NCBI RefSeq assembly: GCF_006475605.1
Contig: NZ_ML636837.1
Span: 682,046-746,045 of the forward strand
Direction of reading: 5' to 3'
Length of the DNA stretch: 64,000 bases
Origin: Asticcacaulis tiandongensis
Lineage (GTDB): Bacteria > Pseudomonadota > Alphaproteobacteria > Caulobacterales > Caulobacteraceae
This document shows positions 42,399 to 51,186 of this stretch, one piece after another. The notes below the pieces were generated by a model, which was not told the origin of the DNA, did not search any database, and worked only from the letters and a program-made list of their open reading frames with translations. How positions within the stretch are numbered: position 1 is the first letter of the stretch; each line of letters begins with the position of its first letter. The position numbers were made by a program, and so were the translations under genes.

Positions 42399-44363
42399 CT
42401 ATTTAGGTATGTCTATCTCAAACGGGGTAACCGGCAGATCTCCGGCGCTATAGAGATTAATATAGGGAGAATCGGCCCAGGCGTAGCGCACCTTAACGGC
42501 GTCAACGGGGGCGTTTTTGAGAATGATGGTGTCGCCTTCGGCGCGGGCATCGGCATAGGTGCAGGCGTTTTGCGCGTTACAGGTTTCAAAGCCGATAGCC
42601 ACAACGGCGCTATAGGTTTTCAGGCTGCCCTGAGTGTCGTTAAAGGAGATGACAAGGTCCGAGCCTGAGCGTTTGACGCCGGTCGGTTCGGGACTCAGGG
42701 CCACAGTTTCACCATAGGCGATGCGGCGTAAGCCCAATGCCAGACGGTCGCCGACAACTTTTTTCTGTGACGGGTGGATGTCTACGCGGTCGCCGAAATC
42801 GATCGACACGGCCAGTACGGCGTTTTTGTCAGCATTGACGGTGCGGCGCTGCACCTCGCGCAGTTCAGCCCAGCCGGAGGTGACCGGTTCCGTGGCGACC
42901 GGGCCGAAATTGGCCAGATGCACGACGGCAAACGGCAGGTCAGGCTGACGGAAAGCTTTGCGCCAGTCGGCAAACAGGGTCGGCAGGAGGGTGGCATACT
43001 CGGTGGGCGAATAGACGTTCGATTCGCCCTGATACCAGGCCACGCCCTTGAGGGTATATGGCGCCACAGGGGCGATCATACCGTTATAAAGGGGAGACAG
43101 GCCGGAGGTATCTAACCACGGCATGGTCGGTAGTGTGGCCTTAAGGCCGGTCAGAGGGGTCGAGACCTTATAGCGCCATTCGGCAGGCAAAGGCACACGG
43201 GTGCCGTCCTTAAGGATGACCGCGCGGGCATCCGTTGGCCCCCACAGGCCGCCGCCTCCGGCACCATCAAAGGCGCGCACGGCGATGATATTGTTGCCAC
43301 TTTTGAGCAGGCCTTTGGGCAGATCATAGAGGCGGGATTTGTTCCAGCTTTGGGTTGCGCCAATCGGTGTGCCATTGACATAGGTGGTGTCGGCATCGTC
43401 AACTGCGCCGATTTCGATGGCCACGGCGTTGTCTGCCTGAGCTTTGGTCAGGGTGACATGGTTGCGGAACCAGACCACGCCATCAAAGAAAGCAAATTCC
43501 GGTATGCCCCAGTGCTCCCACTGGCGTGTGGGGGTGACACGGGCCCAATCGCTGTCGTCAAAACGGGTACTGGCCCATGTGCGTTTAACGGCGGCGTCCG
43601 GCTCGTTCTTTTCCCACCAGTTGACGGTCAGGTCACGCCATCTGGCCTCGGCGCCTTTGGGGTCGGTAGCATAGAGCGATAATATCTCGAGGGACGGCGC
43701 GTAGTCGCCGGTTTGTCTCAGGCCGTCCTGACTGATCCAGGCCTGCGCGGCGGTGCCGCCCCATGAGGAATGGATCATGCCGACGGGGACGCCGGTTTTG
43801 GCGTGCAGGGCTTTGGACATGAAGTAACAGACGGCAGAACTTTCGCCTGTGGTGTCAGGTGAGGCGATGTTCCAGTCCGGTTTATAGTCCAGATCGCGCA
43901 GGGGGCCACCGGCGCGGGCATCACGATTGAGGGTCACAAAGCGGATATGGTCGTTGGCTGAGTCGCGGATTTCGTTACGGGCATTGGTGGTGTAACGGGT
44001 CTGGAACTCCATGTTCGATTGGCCCGAACAAAGAAAGACGTCACCGGCGACGATGTTTTTTAGGGTCGGGCCGTTTTTCAGGCTAAGTGTATAGGTCGTG
44101 CCGGTGGCCAGCGGGGTGAGGGTGGCTTCCCAGCGCCCCGTAGCGTCAGTGGTGATGGTCAGGGTCTGTGTGCCGATGCTTAAGGTGACCGGTTCGCCCG
44201 CCTCAGCAAAGCCCCAGATAGTCACCGGTGTGTCGCGTTGCAGCACGGCATTGTCACCGAAAATCTGGGCAAAACGCGGTGCCGCCTGTAATGACAGGGG
44301 CAGGGCCAATGCCGTGAGCGACAGCATCAGGGCTTTGAGCGGGGCTTTGATGGGGGCATTCAT
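42399..44363 (-). CDS. Sialate-O-acetylesterase-like SGNH carbohydrate esterase
   Basis: A 654-residue exported esterase. The ATG at 44363 has AGGA nine bases upstream and starts a signal peptide (MNAPIKAPLKALMLSLTALALPLSLQAA). The SGNH block with VFLCSGQSNMEF (serine nucleophile near residue 116) is interrupted by a beta-sandwich insertion with GH2-like jelly-roll features (DDADTTYVNGTPIG), then GVAWYQGESNVYSP and a C-terminal DRVDIHPSQKK carrying the Asp-His pair. In plant-polysaccharide loci such enzymes remove acetyl groups from xylan or xyloglucan rather than from sialic acid. Second gene of the operon. Confidence 0.88.
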   Translation of the reverse strand: MNAPIKAPLKALMLSLTALALPLSLQAAPRFAQIFGDNAVLQRDTPVTIWGFAEAGEPVTLSIGTQTLTITTDATGRWEATLTPLATGTTYTLSLKNGPTLKNIVAGDVFLCSGQSNMEFQTRYTTNARNEIRDSANDHIRFVTLNRDARAGGPLRDLDYKPDWNIASPDTTGESSAVCYFMSKALHAKTGVPVGMIHSSWGGTAAQAWISQDGLRQTGDYAPSLEILSLYATDPKGAEARWRDLTVNWWEKNEPDAAVKRTWASTRFDDSDWARVTPTRQWEHWGIPEFAFFDGVVWFRNHVTLTKAQADNAVAIEIGAVDDADTTYVNGTPIGATQSWNKSRLYDLPKGLLKSGNNIIAVRAFDGAGGGGLWGPTDARAVILKDGTRVPLPAEWRYKVSTPLTGLKATLPTMPWLDTSGLSPLYNGMIAPVAPYTLKGVAWYQGESNVYSPTEYATLLPTLFADWRKAFRQPDLPFAVVHLANFGPVATEPVTSGWAELREVQRRTVNADKNAVLAVSIDFGDRVDIHPSQKKVVGDRLALGLRRIAYGETVALSPEPTGVKRSGSDLVISFNDTQGSLKTYSAVVAIGFETCNAQNACTYADARAEGDTIILKNAPVDAVKVRYAWADSPYINLYSAGDLPVTPFEIDIPK

Positions 44364-44381
44364 AGGCAGGTTTCCTGTCAT

Positions 44382-46586
44382 CTATTGCGGGCTGGGGGGT
44401 GTACTATCCGTCGAAGGGCGGACAAAATCACCTACCATAATACCGCGACCGCCAACGCCTAAATAGAGGCGGCCGAAAATGCGCGGATCGCCGACAAAGC
44501 TATAGAGTGCGCCGAACTGTTGTTTGTCATTGGTCAACCTGACCCAGCGTGCGCCGATATCCGGCGACATATAGATACCCTCGCGGCCATTCAGCTTGCC
44601 CCAGACAAACAGTGCCGGATAGTTTTCCTTGGGGTCACCGGCTCCGAAGGTCACGGCCCAGACGGTTTCAAAGCCCGGCACATTCGAGAAGGTCTTGCCG
44701 CCGTCATCGGAGACATTCAGGCCGTTCCAGCCGCCCAGCCACAAATGGCCTTCGTTGTTGGGGGCGGCGCGCATGCGGCTGCCCCATTCGATGATCGAGG
44801 TTGACCCTGTCCTGAACGAGGTCCCAGCGTCTTCGCTATAGTAGACGGTCTTTTTGCGGTTATCATAAAGGTAGAATTTCAGCGGATTTACGCGGTCGGA
44901 TACCGGATAGATATGGCTTTCGCTGTTGAGCGGTGCGCCGGTGGATTTCACCCATGTCTGGCCATAGTCCGACGACACATAAGGCACCGAGTTTTTGGGA
45001 ATCCACATAATGCGTGAGGCATCGGCATTAATGGCTATGCCCATGGTCTCCGTGCCGTGGTTTTGCGGATCGTTGATGGTTTCGGGGTGGGATGCGAAGC
45101 CGCGCCAGTTTGTGCCGCCATCAGTGGATATATAGCCATAGGGGCGTTTGTCCGACGTGCGGACAATGATTTCAGGCTTGTCTTCGGCAAAGTCGATGCT
45201 GCGGTTGCTGCCGCCATTGGGGTCGAAATAGGTGGCACCTTTGACGTCAAACAGATCGTCATGGCGGAACCCGCCAATGTCGCCGAGCGCGCTCAGAAGG
45301 TGTGCGCCTTTGGGGGGCGAGATGAGTTCGAGCGGAGCGGTCTCCTCAAGGCCTTGATTGGTGAACAGCCATTCAAGTTTGTCGCCCTTGTCGAAGTGGA
45401 TCAGGGTGCGGCTTTCCCACAGGCCATAGCCGGTGACATAGAAACTGCGGTCAGGGTTAAAGGGATCGATCTCAATGTCAGCGATCCAGTGACCGAGGCG
45501 GTCGTGCCTGCCCCCCGAAAAGGGCACAAGCCAGGGCGCATCAGAGGTATTGAAGTGTGAGGCCTTGCTTAAGGGTTTCCACGATTTACCGTTGTCGGTC
45601 GAGCGGAAGATTTCATCGCCCGACCCCCAACGGTTTAACGTGGAGACAAGTAAGGTGCCGGGGTTGTTCCGGTCAAGCGTCAGGCCGGCATAGCCAAAGG
45701 TTTCACCTGCCGGTTTAAGCGGGGTAATGTCGTCCCATTTGCCGGTAGCGGGGTCATAGGTTTTAACCGCGCCATCGGTGACGCCGTTGGGGCCCAGATT
45801 ATTACCAAAGGTCAGGAACAGCTTGCCGGTGGCATCCCGTTCGGCATGATGCGGCATCAGGTTTTTCGGGGCACCTGCGACCGGTTGCCAGTTTTGGCCT
45901 GCATCGGTGGAAACATAGAGGCTTTGGCCATTCCGGTCTTCGACCCCGGCATAAAGCGTCGGGCTTTTTTCGTCCGCCAAGACGAACAGGATATGTTTGG
46001 CGGGCAGGGCAGTCTTTTGCCAGGTCAGACCGGAATCAAGGCTTTGCCACAGGCCGTTTTTGCTGGTGCCGAGATAGAGGGTGGTGCTGAGGTTCGGGTC
46101 AACAATCAGCCGTTCGCCGGTTGAACGCCCGTCTTCGTTGCCACCGAGATAAAAAGGCAGTTCCGTCTTCTTCCATGTGGTGCCGCGATCCGCAGAGATA
46201 AGCAGCGCCGCCTTGCGGTTATATTCGCTTTCGTGGGTGTAAAGCCCGCCCGCCAGATAGACAAGGTCAGGGTTTTTCGGGTCAAGTCCGATGCTTAGGA
46301 CACCCATCAGGGCGGCATCGTCACGCCCCAGATGATCGAGCAGCGGTATCCAGCGGTTTTGCGCCGGATCATAGCGGTAGGCCCCGCCAATATCGGTGCG
46401 GGCATAGAGCAGGCCCTGTTCAGTCGGATGAAACACAAGGCCCGGCACGAAACCGCCGCCGCGCATATCGGCATTCTTCCAGACATAGCGCAAAGGCTGA
46501 GGGGGGGGTGAGGCTGAGGGTTGTGTTAAGGCGGGCGTGGCGACAAGGCACAGTCCTGCGAGGACCCCGGCAATCATGCGGTACAT
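44382..46586 (-). CDS. GH74 xyloglucanase
   Basis: A 734-residue secreted endo-beta-1,4-glucanase acting on xyloglucan. Signal MYRMIAGVLAGLCLVATPALT; the ATG at 46586 has GGGGAG nine bases upstream. The twin seven-bladed propellers of GH74 are recognised by MRGGGFVPGLVFHPTEQGLLYARTDIGGAYRYDP, LMGVLSIGLDPKNPDLVYLAGG, the BNR-type repeats (SADRGTTWKK, SLDSGLTWQK, STDAGQNWQP, SDDGGKTFSN) and GGFRHDDL. The aspartates in ARTDIGGAY and in the second propeller are candidate catalytic residues. First gene of the operon; a LacI-type operator lies 29 bases upstream of the ATG. Confidence 0.9.
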   Translation of the reverse strand: MYRMIAGVLAGLCLVATPALTQPSASPPPQPLRYVWKNADMRGGGFVPGLVFHPTEQGLLYARTDIGGAYRYDPAQNRWIPLLDHLGRDDAALMGVLSIGLDPKNPDLVYLAGGLYTHESEYNRKAALLISADRGTTWKKTELPFYLGGNEDGRSTGERLIVDPNLSTTLYLGTSKNGLWQSLDSGLTWQKTALPAKHILFVLADEKSPTLYAGVEDRNGQSLYVSTDAGQNWQPVAGAPKNLMPHHAERDATGKLFLTFGNNLGPNGVTDGAVKTYDPATGKWDDITPLKPAGETFGYAGLTLDRNNPGTLLVSTLNRWGSGDEIFRSTDNGKSWKPLSKASHFNTSDAPWLVPFSGGRHDRLGHWIADIEIDPFNPDRSFYVTGYGLWESRTLIHFDKGDKLEWLFTNQGLEETAPLELISPPKGAHLLSALGDIGGFRHDDLFDVKGATYFDPNGGSNRSIDFAEDKPEIIVRTSDKRPYGYISTDGGTNWRGFASHPETINDPQNHGTETMGIAINADASRIMWIPKNSVPYVSSDYGQTWVKSTGAPLNSESHIYPVSDRVNPLKFYLYDNRKKTVYYSEDAGTSFRTGSTSIIEWGSRMRAAPNNEGHLWLGGWNGLNVSDDGGKTFSNVPGFETVWAVTFGAGDPKENYPALFVWGKLNGREGIYMSPDIGARWVRLTNDKQQFGALYSFVGDPRIFGRLYLGVGGRGIMVGDFVRPSTDSTPPSPQ

Positions 46587-46614
46587 GCTTATTTACTCCC
46601 CTGAATTTTATTAT

Positions 46615-46630
46615 ATGTTTGCGCTATCAT
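46615..46630 (-). promoter_or_regulatory. XylR (LacI-type) operator in front of the glycosidase operon
   Basis: ATGTTTGCGCTATCAT on the plus strand is an imperfect palindrome centred on CG with half-site ATGATAGC. It shares the half-site with the site before xylX (47954-47969). It lies 29 bases upstream of the GH74 start, where repression is expected. Confidence 0.65.
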
Positions 46631-46798
46631 GGAATTGGCGCACCGTTTTTGCAAGCGGAATTATTTTTCACAAGTGAAACATTTGGCGCGCTTATTTTGT
46701 GATTTTTGAGGGGTAGTTGAAGGGGGCTATGCGAGGGCTTTACGCCAGAGTGAACAACGTGTCATAATTGCATCAGAAAAAGGGATTTAGCGGCTACG

Positions 46799-47899
46799 AT
46801 GACGATTCGCAGCCAAGGGGTCAGACTATTGGCGCGTAAAATCAGCCGTCGCGGTGGCAGCATCGTTACCATCCATGATGTGGCCCAGCATGTCGGGGTT
46901 TCGCCCATGACTGTTTCGCGCGTGATCAATGCCGAAAAGAATGTGCGCGAAGAGACACGCAAAAAGGTGCTTGAGGCCATAAAGGTGCTCAACTATTCGC
47001 CCAATATGGCGGCGCGGTCGCTGGCCAGCCAGGATTCGACACGTGTCGCCCTGATCTATTCCAACCCCTCCATGTCCTTCCTGAGTGAGTTTTTGCTCGG
47101 CATTTTGCAGCAAAGTTCACAGAGCGGCTGTCAGCTGCTGATTGAAAGCTGCGAAGGCCCCGAGGGGGTTGCCGATGTGCTTGATAAGCTGAGAACCGTG
47201 GGGGTGGACGGTGTCATTCTGCCGCCGCCGCTCAGCGACTCAACCCGTGTGGCCAAGGCGCTCAAAGACATGAAGCTGCCGTTTGTCGGGGTGGCGACTT
47301 CACGGCCTTTGCCGGATGTCTCAAGCGTGTCGATTGACGATTTCAAGGCGGCCTTTGCCATGACGAGCCGTCTGGTGGCATTGGGCCACAAGCGCATTGG
47401 ATTCATCAAGGGACACCCCAATTCGTTCTATAGTGAGCTAAGGTATAATGGGTATGTCGAGGCCCTGACCAAGGCGGGCATCAAGGTTGATCAGGCCTGT
47501 GTCGGACAGGGCTATTTCACCTATCGTTCGGGCTTTGATGCTGCCGAAAGTCTTTTGTCACGCCCGGATCGCCCGACGGCGGTCTTTGCCAGCAACGATG
47601 ATATGGCGGCGGGCGCGGTGGCGACGGCACATCGGCTGGGGCTTGAGGTGCCGGATGATGTGACCATTGTCGGTTTCGATGACACCTCTATGGCCTCAAG
47701 TGTCTGGCCGGAACTGACAACCGTGCGTCAGCCGATTTCCGACATGGCGGCGCTGGGGCTTAAGATGCTGTTGGAGCAGATTAAATCGAAGCGTCAGGGG
47801 CAGGCGCTTAAACCGGTGCACGAGATTCGCGACTTTGCCATTATTGAGCGGCAATCCTCGTCGGCCCCTGTGCCGGATGCCGAGGTCGGGCGAAAATAG
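46799..47899 (+). CDS. xylR: LacI family regulator, probable XylR
   Basis: A 366-residue repressor. An N-terminal extension of about 22 basic residues precedes the LacI helix-turn-helix VTIHDVAQHVGVSPMTVSRVINAEKNVREETRKK (split here across residues 23-56) and hinge SPNMAARSLAS; the effector-binding domain (about 62-350) has DGVILPPPLSDSTRVAK, IGFIKGHPNS, FASNDDMAAGAV and GFDDTSMASSVWPELTTVRQP. It is placed between two operons that each carry a LacI-type operator. Calling it XylR rests on this context and on the Caulobacter xylose regulator of the same family. A shorter start at 46868 (GTT/ATC region) is not available as ATG. Confidence 0.85.
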   Translation: MTIRSQGVRLLARKISRRGGSIVTIHDVAQHVGVSPMTVSRVINAEKNVREETRKKVLEAIKVLNYSPNMAARSLASQDSTRVALIYSNPSMSFLSEFLLGILQQSSQSGCQLLIESCEGPEGVADVLDKLRTVGVDGVILPPPLSDSTRVAKALKDMKLPFVGVATSRPLPDVSSVSIDDFKAAFAMTSRLVALGHKRIGFIKGHPNSFYSELRYNGYVEALTKAGIKVDQACVGQGYFTYRSGFDAAESLLSRPDRPTAVFASNDDMAAGAVATAHRLGLEVPDDVTIVGFDDTSMASSVWPELTTVRQPISDMAALGLKMLLEQIKSKRQGQALKPVHEIRDFAIIERQSSSAPVPDAEVGRK

Positions 47900-47927
47900 T
47901 ATAAATCGCTAAATTGTGCGTTTTGTC

Positions 47928-48133
47928 TTGACAATGGCCACCGTCTGCTGGAAATGGTAGCGCTATCATGCTTGGTCGGGCTCCGGTGCTGAGGCGCAGG
48001 CTGCCCGTCGGGTCAAAAAAGAAAAAGGCGGCGCGCTAAGCCATGCCATCGTCACAGGTTGAAGCAGAAACAAAATCATTCTACCGAATGAAGCGCGGGG
48101 GCGGTTCGGTTCAATGAAAAAGGTATAGGTATC
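47928..48133 (+). promoter_or_regulatory. xylX promoter and long 5' leader
   Basis: TTGACA at 47928-47933 is a perfect -35 box; TGGTAG/GCTATC of the operator lies at the -10 distance. The remaining about 150 bases to xylX form a leader with no clear structure or gene. Confidence 0.5.
47954..47969 (+). promoter_or_regulatory. XylR (LacI-type) operator in front of xylX
   Basis: ATGGTAGCGCTATCAT, a near-perfect palindrome with central CG and one mismatch between half-sites. It lies 165 bases before the xylX ATG, just after TTGACA (47928-47933), a likely -35 box, so the operator overlaps the -10/start region. Confidence 0.75.
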
Positions 48134-49300
48134 ATGACGGATTTTCTGGCTGATGACTGGCGTTCAGCTACACTTGTAGGACGTATTATGACTTCGGACG
48201 GGCCGACGCCTGTTCTGGTCAGACAGGGCGAGGTCTTTGACGTCAGCGCCATTGCCGCGACCGTGGCGCAGTTTCTGGCGCAGTGGCCGGAAAGCGGTGC
48301 GCAGGGCGGCGTTTCGCTGGGTCGCCTTGAAGATTTCGATTTTGCCCCTGTTTGGGAACGCGAAGGCAAGGACACCCTGTTGTCGCCCATCGACCTTCAG
48401 GTCGTAAAGGCCGCCGGTGTAACCTTTGCTGTGTCTGCGGTTGAGCGGGTGATCGAGGAACGCGCCCGTGGCGATGCCGACAAGGCGCAGGCCATACGTA
48501 ACGATCTGTCCGAACGTATCGGTGGGGATATCCGTGCCGTGGTGCCGGGGTCTGAGTCGGCGATGAAGCTGAAAGAAGCCCTGATCACTGAGGGCCTGTG
48601 GTCGCAGTATCTTGAGGTCGCGATTGGCCCTGACGCTGAAGTGTTCACCAAGTCGCCCGTCCTTTCGACCGTTGGCTGGGGCGAAGAAGTCGGCGTGCGT
48701 TCGGATTCAACCTGGAACAATCCTGAGCCGGAAGTGGTGCTGGTGGTGACGGCAGATGGCCGTACCGTGGGCGCGACGCTCGGTAATGATGTCAATCTGC
48801 GCTGCTTTGAGGGGCGTTCGGCATTGCTGCTTGGTAAGGCCAAGGACAATAATGCGTCCTGTGCGCTCGGGCCGTTTATCCGCCTGTTTGATGACGGCTT
48901 CACGATTGATGATGTGCGCTCGGCCGTGCTTGATCTCAAGATTGACGGGCCGGAAGGCTATGAACTGACCGGACGCTCATCGATGGATCAGATCAGCCGT
49001 GACCCGCTCGAGCTGGTGCGTCAGGCCATGAGTGAGCACCATTATCCCGATGGCTTCGTGCTGATGCTCGGGACGCTGTTTGCGCCGACACAGGACCGTG
49101 ATGTCGCCGGTCGGGGCTTTACGCACAAGGTCGGGGACATTGTCCGCGTAAATACACCGAAACTTGGACGTCTGGAAAACCGTGTCAATACGTCTAAGGA
49201 CGCACGGGCCTGGGTGTTTGGTATTACGGCGCTTATGCAAAATCTGGCTGCCCGTGGGTTACTTAAGGGTGGAAAACCTGCCCGCACGGATGCAGCGTAA
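48134..49300 (+). CDS. xylX: 2-keto-3-deoxy-D-xylonate dehydratase XylX
   Basis: XylX belongs to the fumarylacetoacetate hydrolase family and dehydrates 2-keto-3-deoxy-xylonate to 2-oxoglutarate semialdehyde in the Weimberg pathway. The 388-residue protein matches the Caulobacter enzyme in length and in long blocks such as VTFAVSAVERVIEERARGDA, GLWSQYLEVAIGPDAEVFTK, WNNPEPEVVLVV (metal-binding E and E), GNDVNLRCFEGRSALLL, KAKDNNASCALGPF and GFTHKVGDIVRV. It heads xylX-xylB-xylC-xylD and is preceded by the operator. Confidence 0.93.
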   Translation: MTDFLADDWRSATLVGRIMTSDGPTPVLVRQGEVFDVSAIAATVAQFLAQWPESGAQGGVSLGRLEDFDFAPVWEREGKDTLLSPIDLQVVKAAGVTFAVSAVERVIEERARGDADKAQAIRNDLSERIGGDIRAVVPGSESAMKLKEALITEGLWSQYLEVAIGPDAEVFTKSPVLSTVGWGEEVGVRSDSTWNNPEPEVVLVVTADGRTVGATLGNDVNLRCFEGRSALLLGKAKDNNASCALGPFIRLFDDGFTIDDVRSAVLDLKIDGPEGYELTGRSSMDQISRDPLELVRQAMSEHHYPDGFVLMLGTLFAPTQDRDVAGRGFTHKVGDIVRVNTPKLGRLENRVNTSKDARAWVFGITALMQNLAARGLLKGGKPARTDAA

Positions 49301-49363
49301 ACTGCCAGAGCGGATTTCTTCAGAGAAATGCCGCCCTGATTTTTGTTAGAGAAAGACGAAGGC

Positions 49364-50113
49364 ATGTCATCAGCGATTTATCCCAGCCTCAAGGGGCGCA
49401 AGGTTCTGATTACCGGCGGGGGGTCGGGGATCGGAGCGGGGCTGGTGCAGGCCTTCGTTCGTCAGGGCGCAAATGTGCATTTCATCGATCTGGTCGATGA
49501 GGTGAGCGCGACGATCGATACCGGCGTGCTGGGGAGCGCACCGGTCTATCACCTCTGTGATCTGACGGATACGCCGAAGCTTGAGGCGTTGTTACACGCC
49601 ATTCAGGCGGAAGGGCCGGTCAGCATTCTCCTGAACAATGCTGCACGCGATGACCGCCACAGTCTGTCGGAAATTACGTCTGAATTTTTCGATAAGAATA
49701 TCGCCGTCAATCTCAAACATATGCTGATGTGCGCGCGTATTGTGGCACCGGGCATGAAGGCGCTTGGCGGCGGAGCGATTGTGAATTTCGGATCGATCTC
49801 ATGGCATCTCGGTCTGCCGGACCTGACGCTTTATGAAACGGCCAAGGCGGGTATCGAAGGCATGACGCGCGCGCTGGCGCGTGAACTGGGCCGCGACAAT
49901 ATCCGCGTGACGACGATCATTCCGGGCAATGTCAAAACGCCGCGCCAGATGAAATGGTATACGCCTGAAGGGGAAGCAGAGATCGTCAATTCGCAATGTC
50001 TTGATGGCCGTATCGAGCCACAGCATGTGGCGTCGCTGGCTTTGTTCCTTGCATCTGATGATGCGGCTTTGTGCACGGGGCACGGCTATTGGATTGATGC
50101 AGGGTGGCGGTAG
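49364..50113 (+). CDS. xylB: D-xylose 1-dehydrogenase XylB (SDR)
   Basis: A 249-residue short-chain dehydrogenase oxidising D-xylose to xylonolactone with NAD+. The ATG at 49364 gives MSSAIYPSLKGRKVLITGGG, the same start as the Caulobacter enzyme. Seen are the cofactor motif TGGGSGIG, LLNNAARDD, the catalytic serine in NFGSISWH, the YETAK pair (Y and K), and the closing SLCTGHxYWIDAGWR-like ALCTGHGYWIDAGWR. It follows xylX by 63 bases, with no room for xylA. Hairpins C2 and D1 follow. Confidence 0.95.
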   Translation: MSSAIYPSLKGRKVLITGGGSGIGAGLVQAFVRQGANVHFIDLVDEVSATIDTGVLGSAPVYHLCDLTDTPKLEALLHAIQAEGPVSILLNNAARDDRHSLSEITSEFFDKNIAVNLKHMLMCARIVAPGMKALGGGAIVNFGSISWHLGLPDLTLYETAKAGIEGMTRALARELGRDNIRVTTIIPGNVKTPRQMKWYTPEGEAEIVNSQCLDGRIEPQHVASLALFLASDDAALCTGHGYWIDAGWR

Positions 50114-50119
50114 ACTGCG

Positions 50120-50161
50120 CATCGCAAAGTTTTGGCCTGACGGCCAAATACATTTGCGATG
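50120..50161 (+). repeat. Stop-adjacent hairpin module C2 behind xylB
   Basis: Perfect nine-base arms CATCGCAAA (50120-50128) and TTTGCGATG (50153-50161), six bases after the stop. The interior GTTTTG ... CAAATACATTT is that of C1, with a different inner hairpin (GGCCTGACGGCC). Confidence 0.82.
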
Positions 50162-50177
50162 GATCATACGGGCGATC

Positions 50178-50219
50178 CTAAGCTCGGGGCGGCCCTTCGC
50201 TTAGTCTCGTCTTTTTTCT
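50178..50219 (+). terminator. Hairpin module D1 (terminator-like) between xylB and xylC
   Basis: Arms CTAAGC (50178-50183) and GCTTAG (50199-50204), loop TCGGGGCGGCCCTTC, then TCTCGTCTTTTTT. Loop shared with D2. It ends 12 bases before the xylC ATG, so it may attenuate transcription inside the xyl operon. Confidence 0.75.
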
Positions 50220-50231
50220 AAAGAGGTTGGT

Positions 50232-51158
50232 ATGAGCGACATCACCTGCGTCTGGGATATGAAGGCCACATTGGGTGAGGGGCCGGTCTGGCGGGCGGCG
50301 GAAAATGCTCTGTGGTTCGTCGATATCAAGCAGAAAAAAGTGCATCGCTTTGATGCGGCAACGGGTGAGACGCGCAGTTTTGATGCCCCCTCAGAGCCGG
50401 GGTTTCTGGCACCGGTACGCGGTGGTGGATTTGTTGTTGGCTGCAAGGGCGGGCTTTACCGCTTTGATGAGGCGGGCGGGTTTACCTTCTTAAGTCACGT
50501 CGAGCCGGCGCATCTCGATAACCGCTTGAATGATGGTTTCGTCGATCATCAGGGGCGGCTGTGGTTCGGTTCCATGCACGACCCTGAAGAGAACCCAACG
50601 GGTAAGCTTTATCGCTTTGATAGGCGTGGCCTGAAGGTCATGGATGAGGACTATGTCATCACCAATGGCCCGACCATCAGTCCGGATGGCCAGACGCTTT
50701 ATCATAACGACACGCTGAAAAAGCATATCTACGCTTTTGATCTGGATGAGGCGGGCGAGATTACGGGCAAGCGCCTGTTTGCGCAGCTTGATGTCGGGCA
50801 AAAGGTCGAAACAGCCGGTGAGGTTTGTTACGCGCCTGACCCGCAAAGCCCGCATGGCGAAGGCTATTTTGACGGGCCGGTGGTTGATGCGCAGGGCAAT
50901 GTCTGGGCAAGCCTGTTCTTTGGCTGGGGCATCAATGTCTATGCGTCGGACGGGCGGTTGTTGCGCAAAGTCAGCTTGCCGGTATCCAATGTCACCAAGA
51001 TCGCTTTTGGCGGGCCTGATCTGAAGGCCGTCTATGCCACGACCGCTGCCAAGGGGTTGTCGCCGGAGGACATCAAGGCCCAGCCGTTTGCCGGTGGTCT
51101 GTTCCGGTTTAACAGTGACATCGCCGGACAGCCGCAGAACGAAATCTCATTCCTATAA
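50232..51158 (+). CDS. xylC: Xylono-1,4-lactonase XylC (SMP-30 family)
   Basis: A 308-residue six-bladed beta-propeller lactonase (SMP-30/gluconolactonase/LRE family) that opens xylonolactone. It starts MSDITCVWDMKATLGEGPVW, where the glutamate in GEGP is a metal ligand; DNRLNDGFVDHQGRLWFGSMHD (Asn and Asp ligands), ITNGPTISPDGQTLYHNDT, and VTKIAFGGPDLKAVYATTA follow. Caulobacter XylC shares these blocks. A roughly 20-residue insertion (GQKVETAGEVCYAPDPQSPHGEG region, about 195-220) looks longer than in Caulobacter. AGAGG lies five bases before the ATG. Confidence 0.93.
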   Translation: MSDITCVWDMKATLGEGPVWRAAENALWFVDIKQKKVHRFDAATGETRSFDAPSEPGFLAPVRGGGFVVGCKGGLYRFDEAGGFTFLSHVEPAHLDNRLNDGFVDHQGRLWFGSMHDPEENPTGKLYRFDRRGLKVMDEDYVITNGPTISPDGQTLYHNDTLKKHIYAFDLDEAGEITGKRLFAQLDVGQKVETAGEVCYAPDPQSPHGEGYFDGPVVDAQGNVWASLFFGWGINVYASDGRLLRKVSLPVSNVTKIAFGGPDLKAVYATTAAKGLSPEDIKAQPFAGGLFRFNSDIAGQPQNEISFL

Positions 51159-51186
51159 AAACGCCTTACAAAAAAGGTACGCACCG

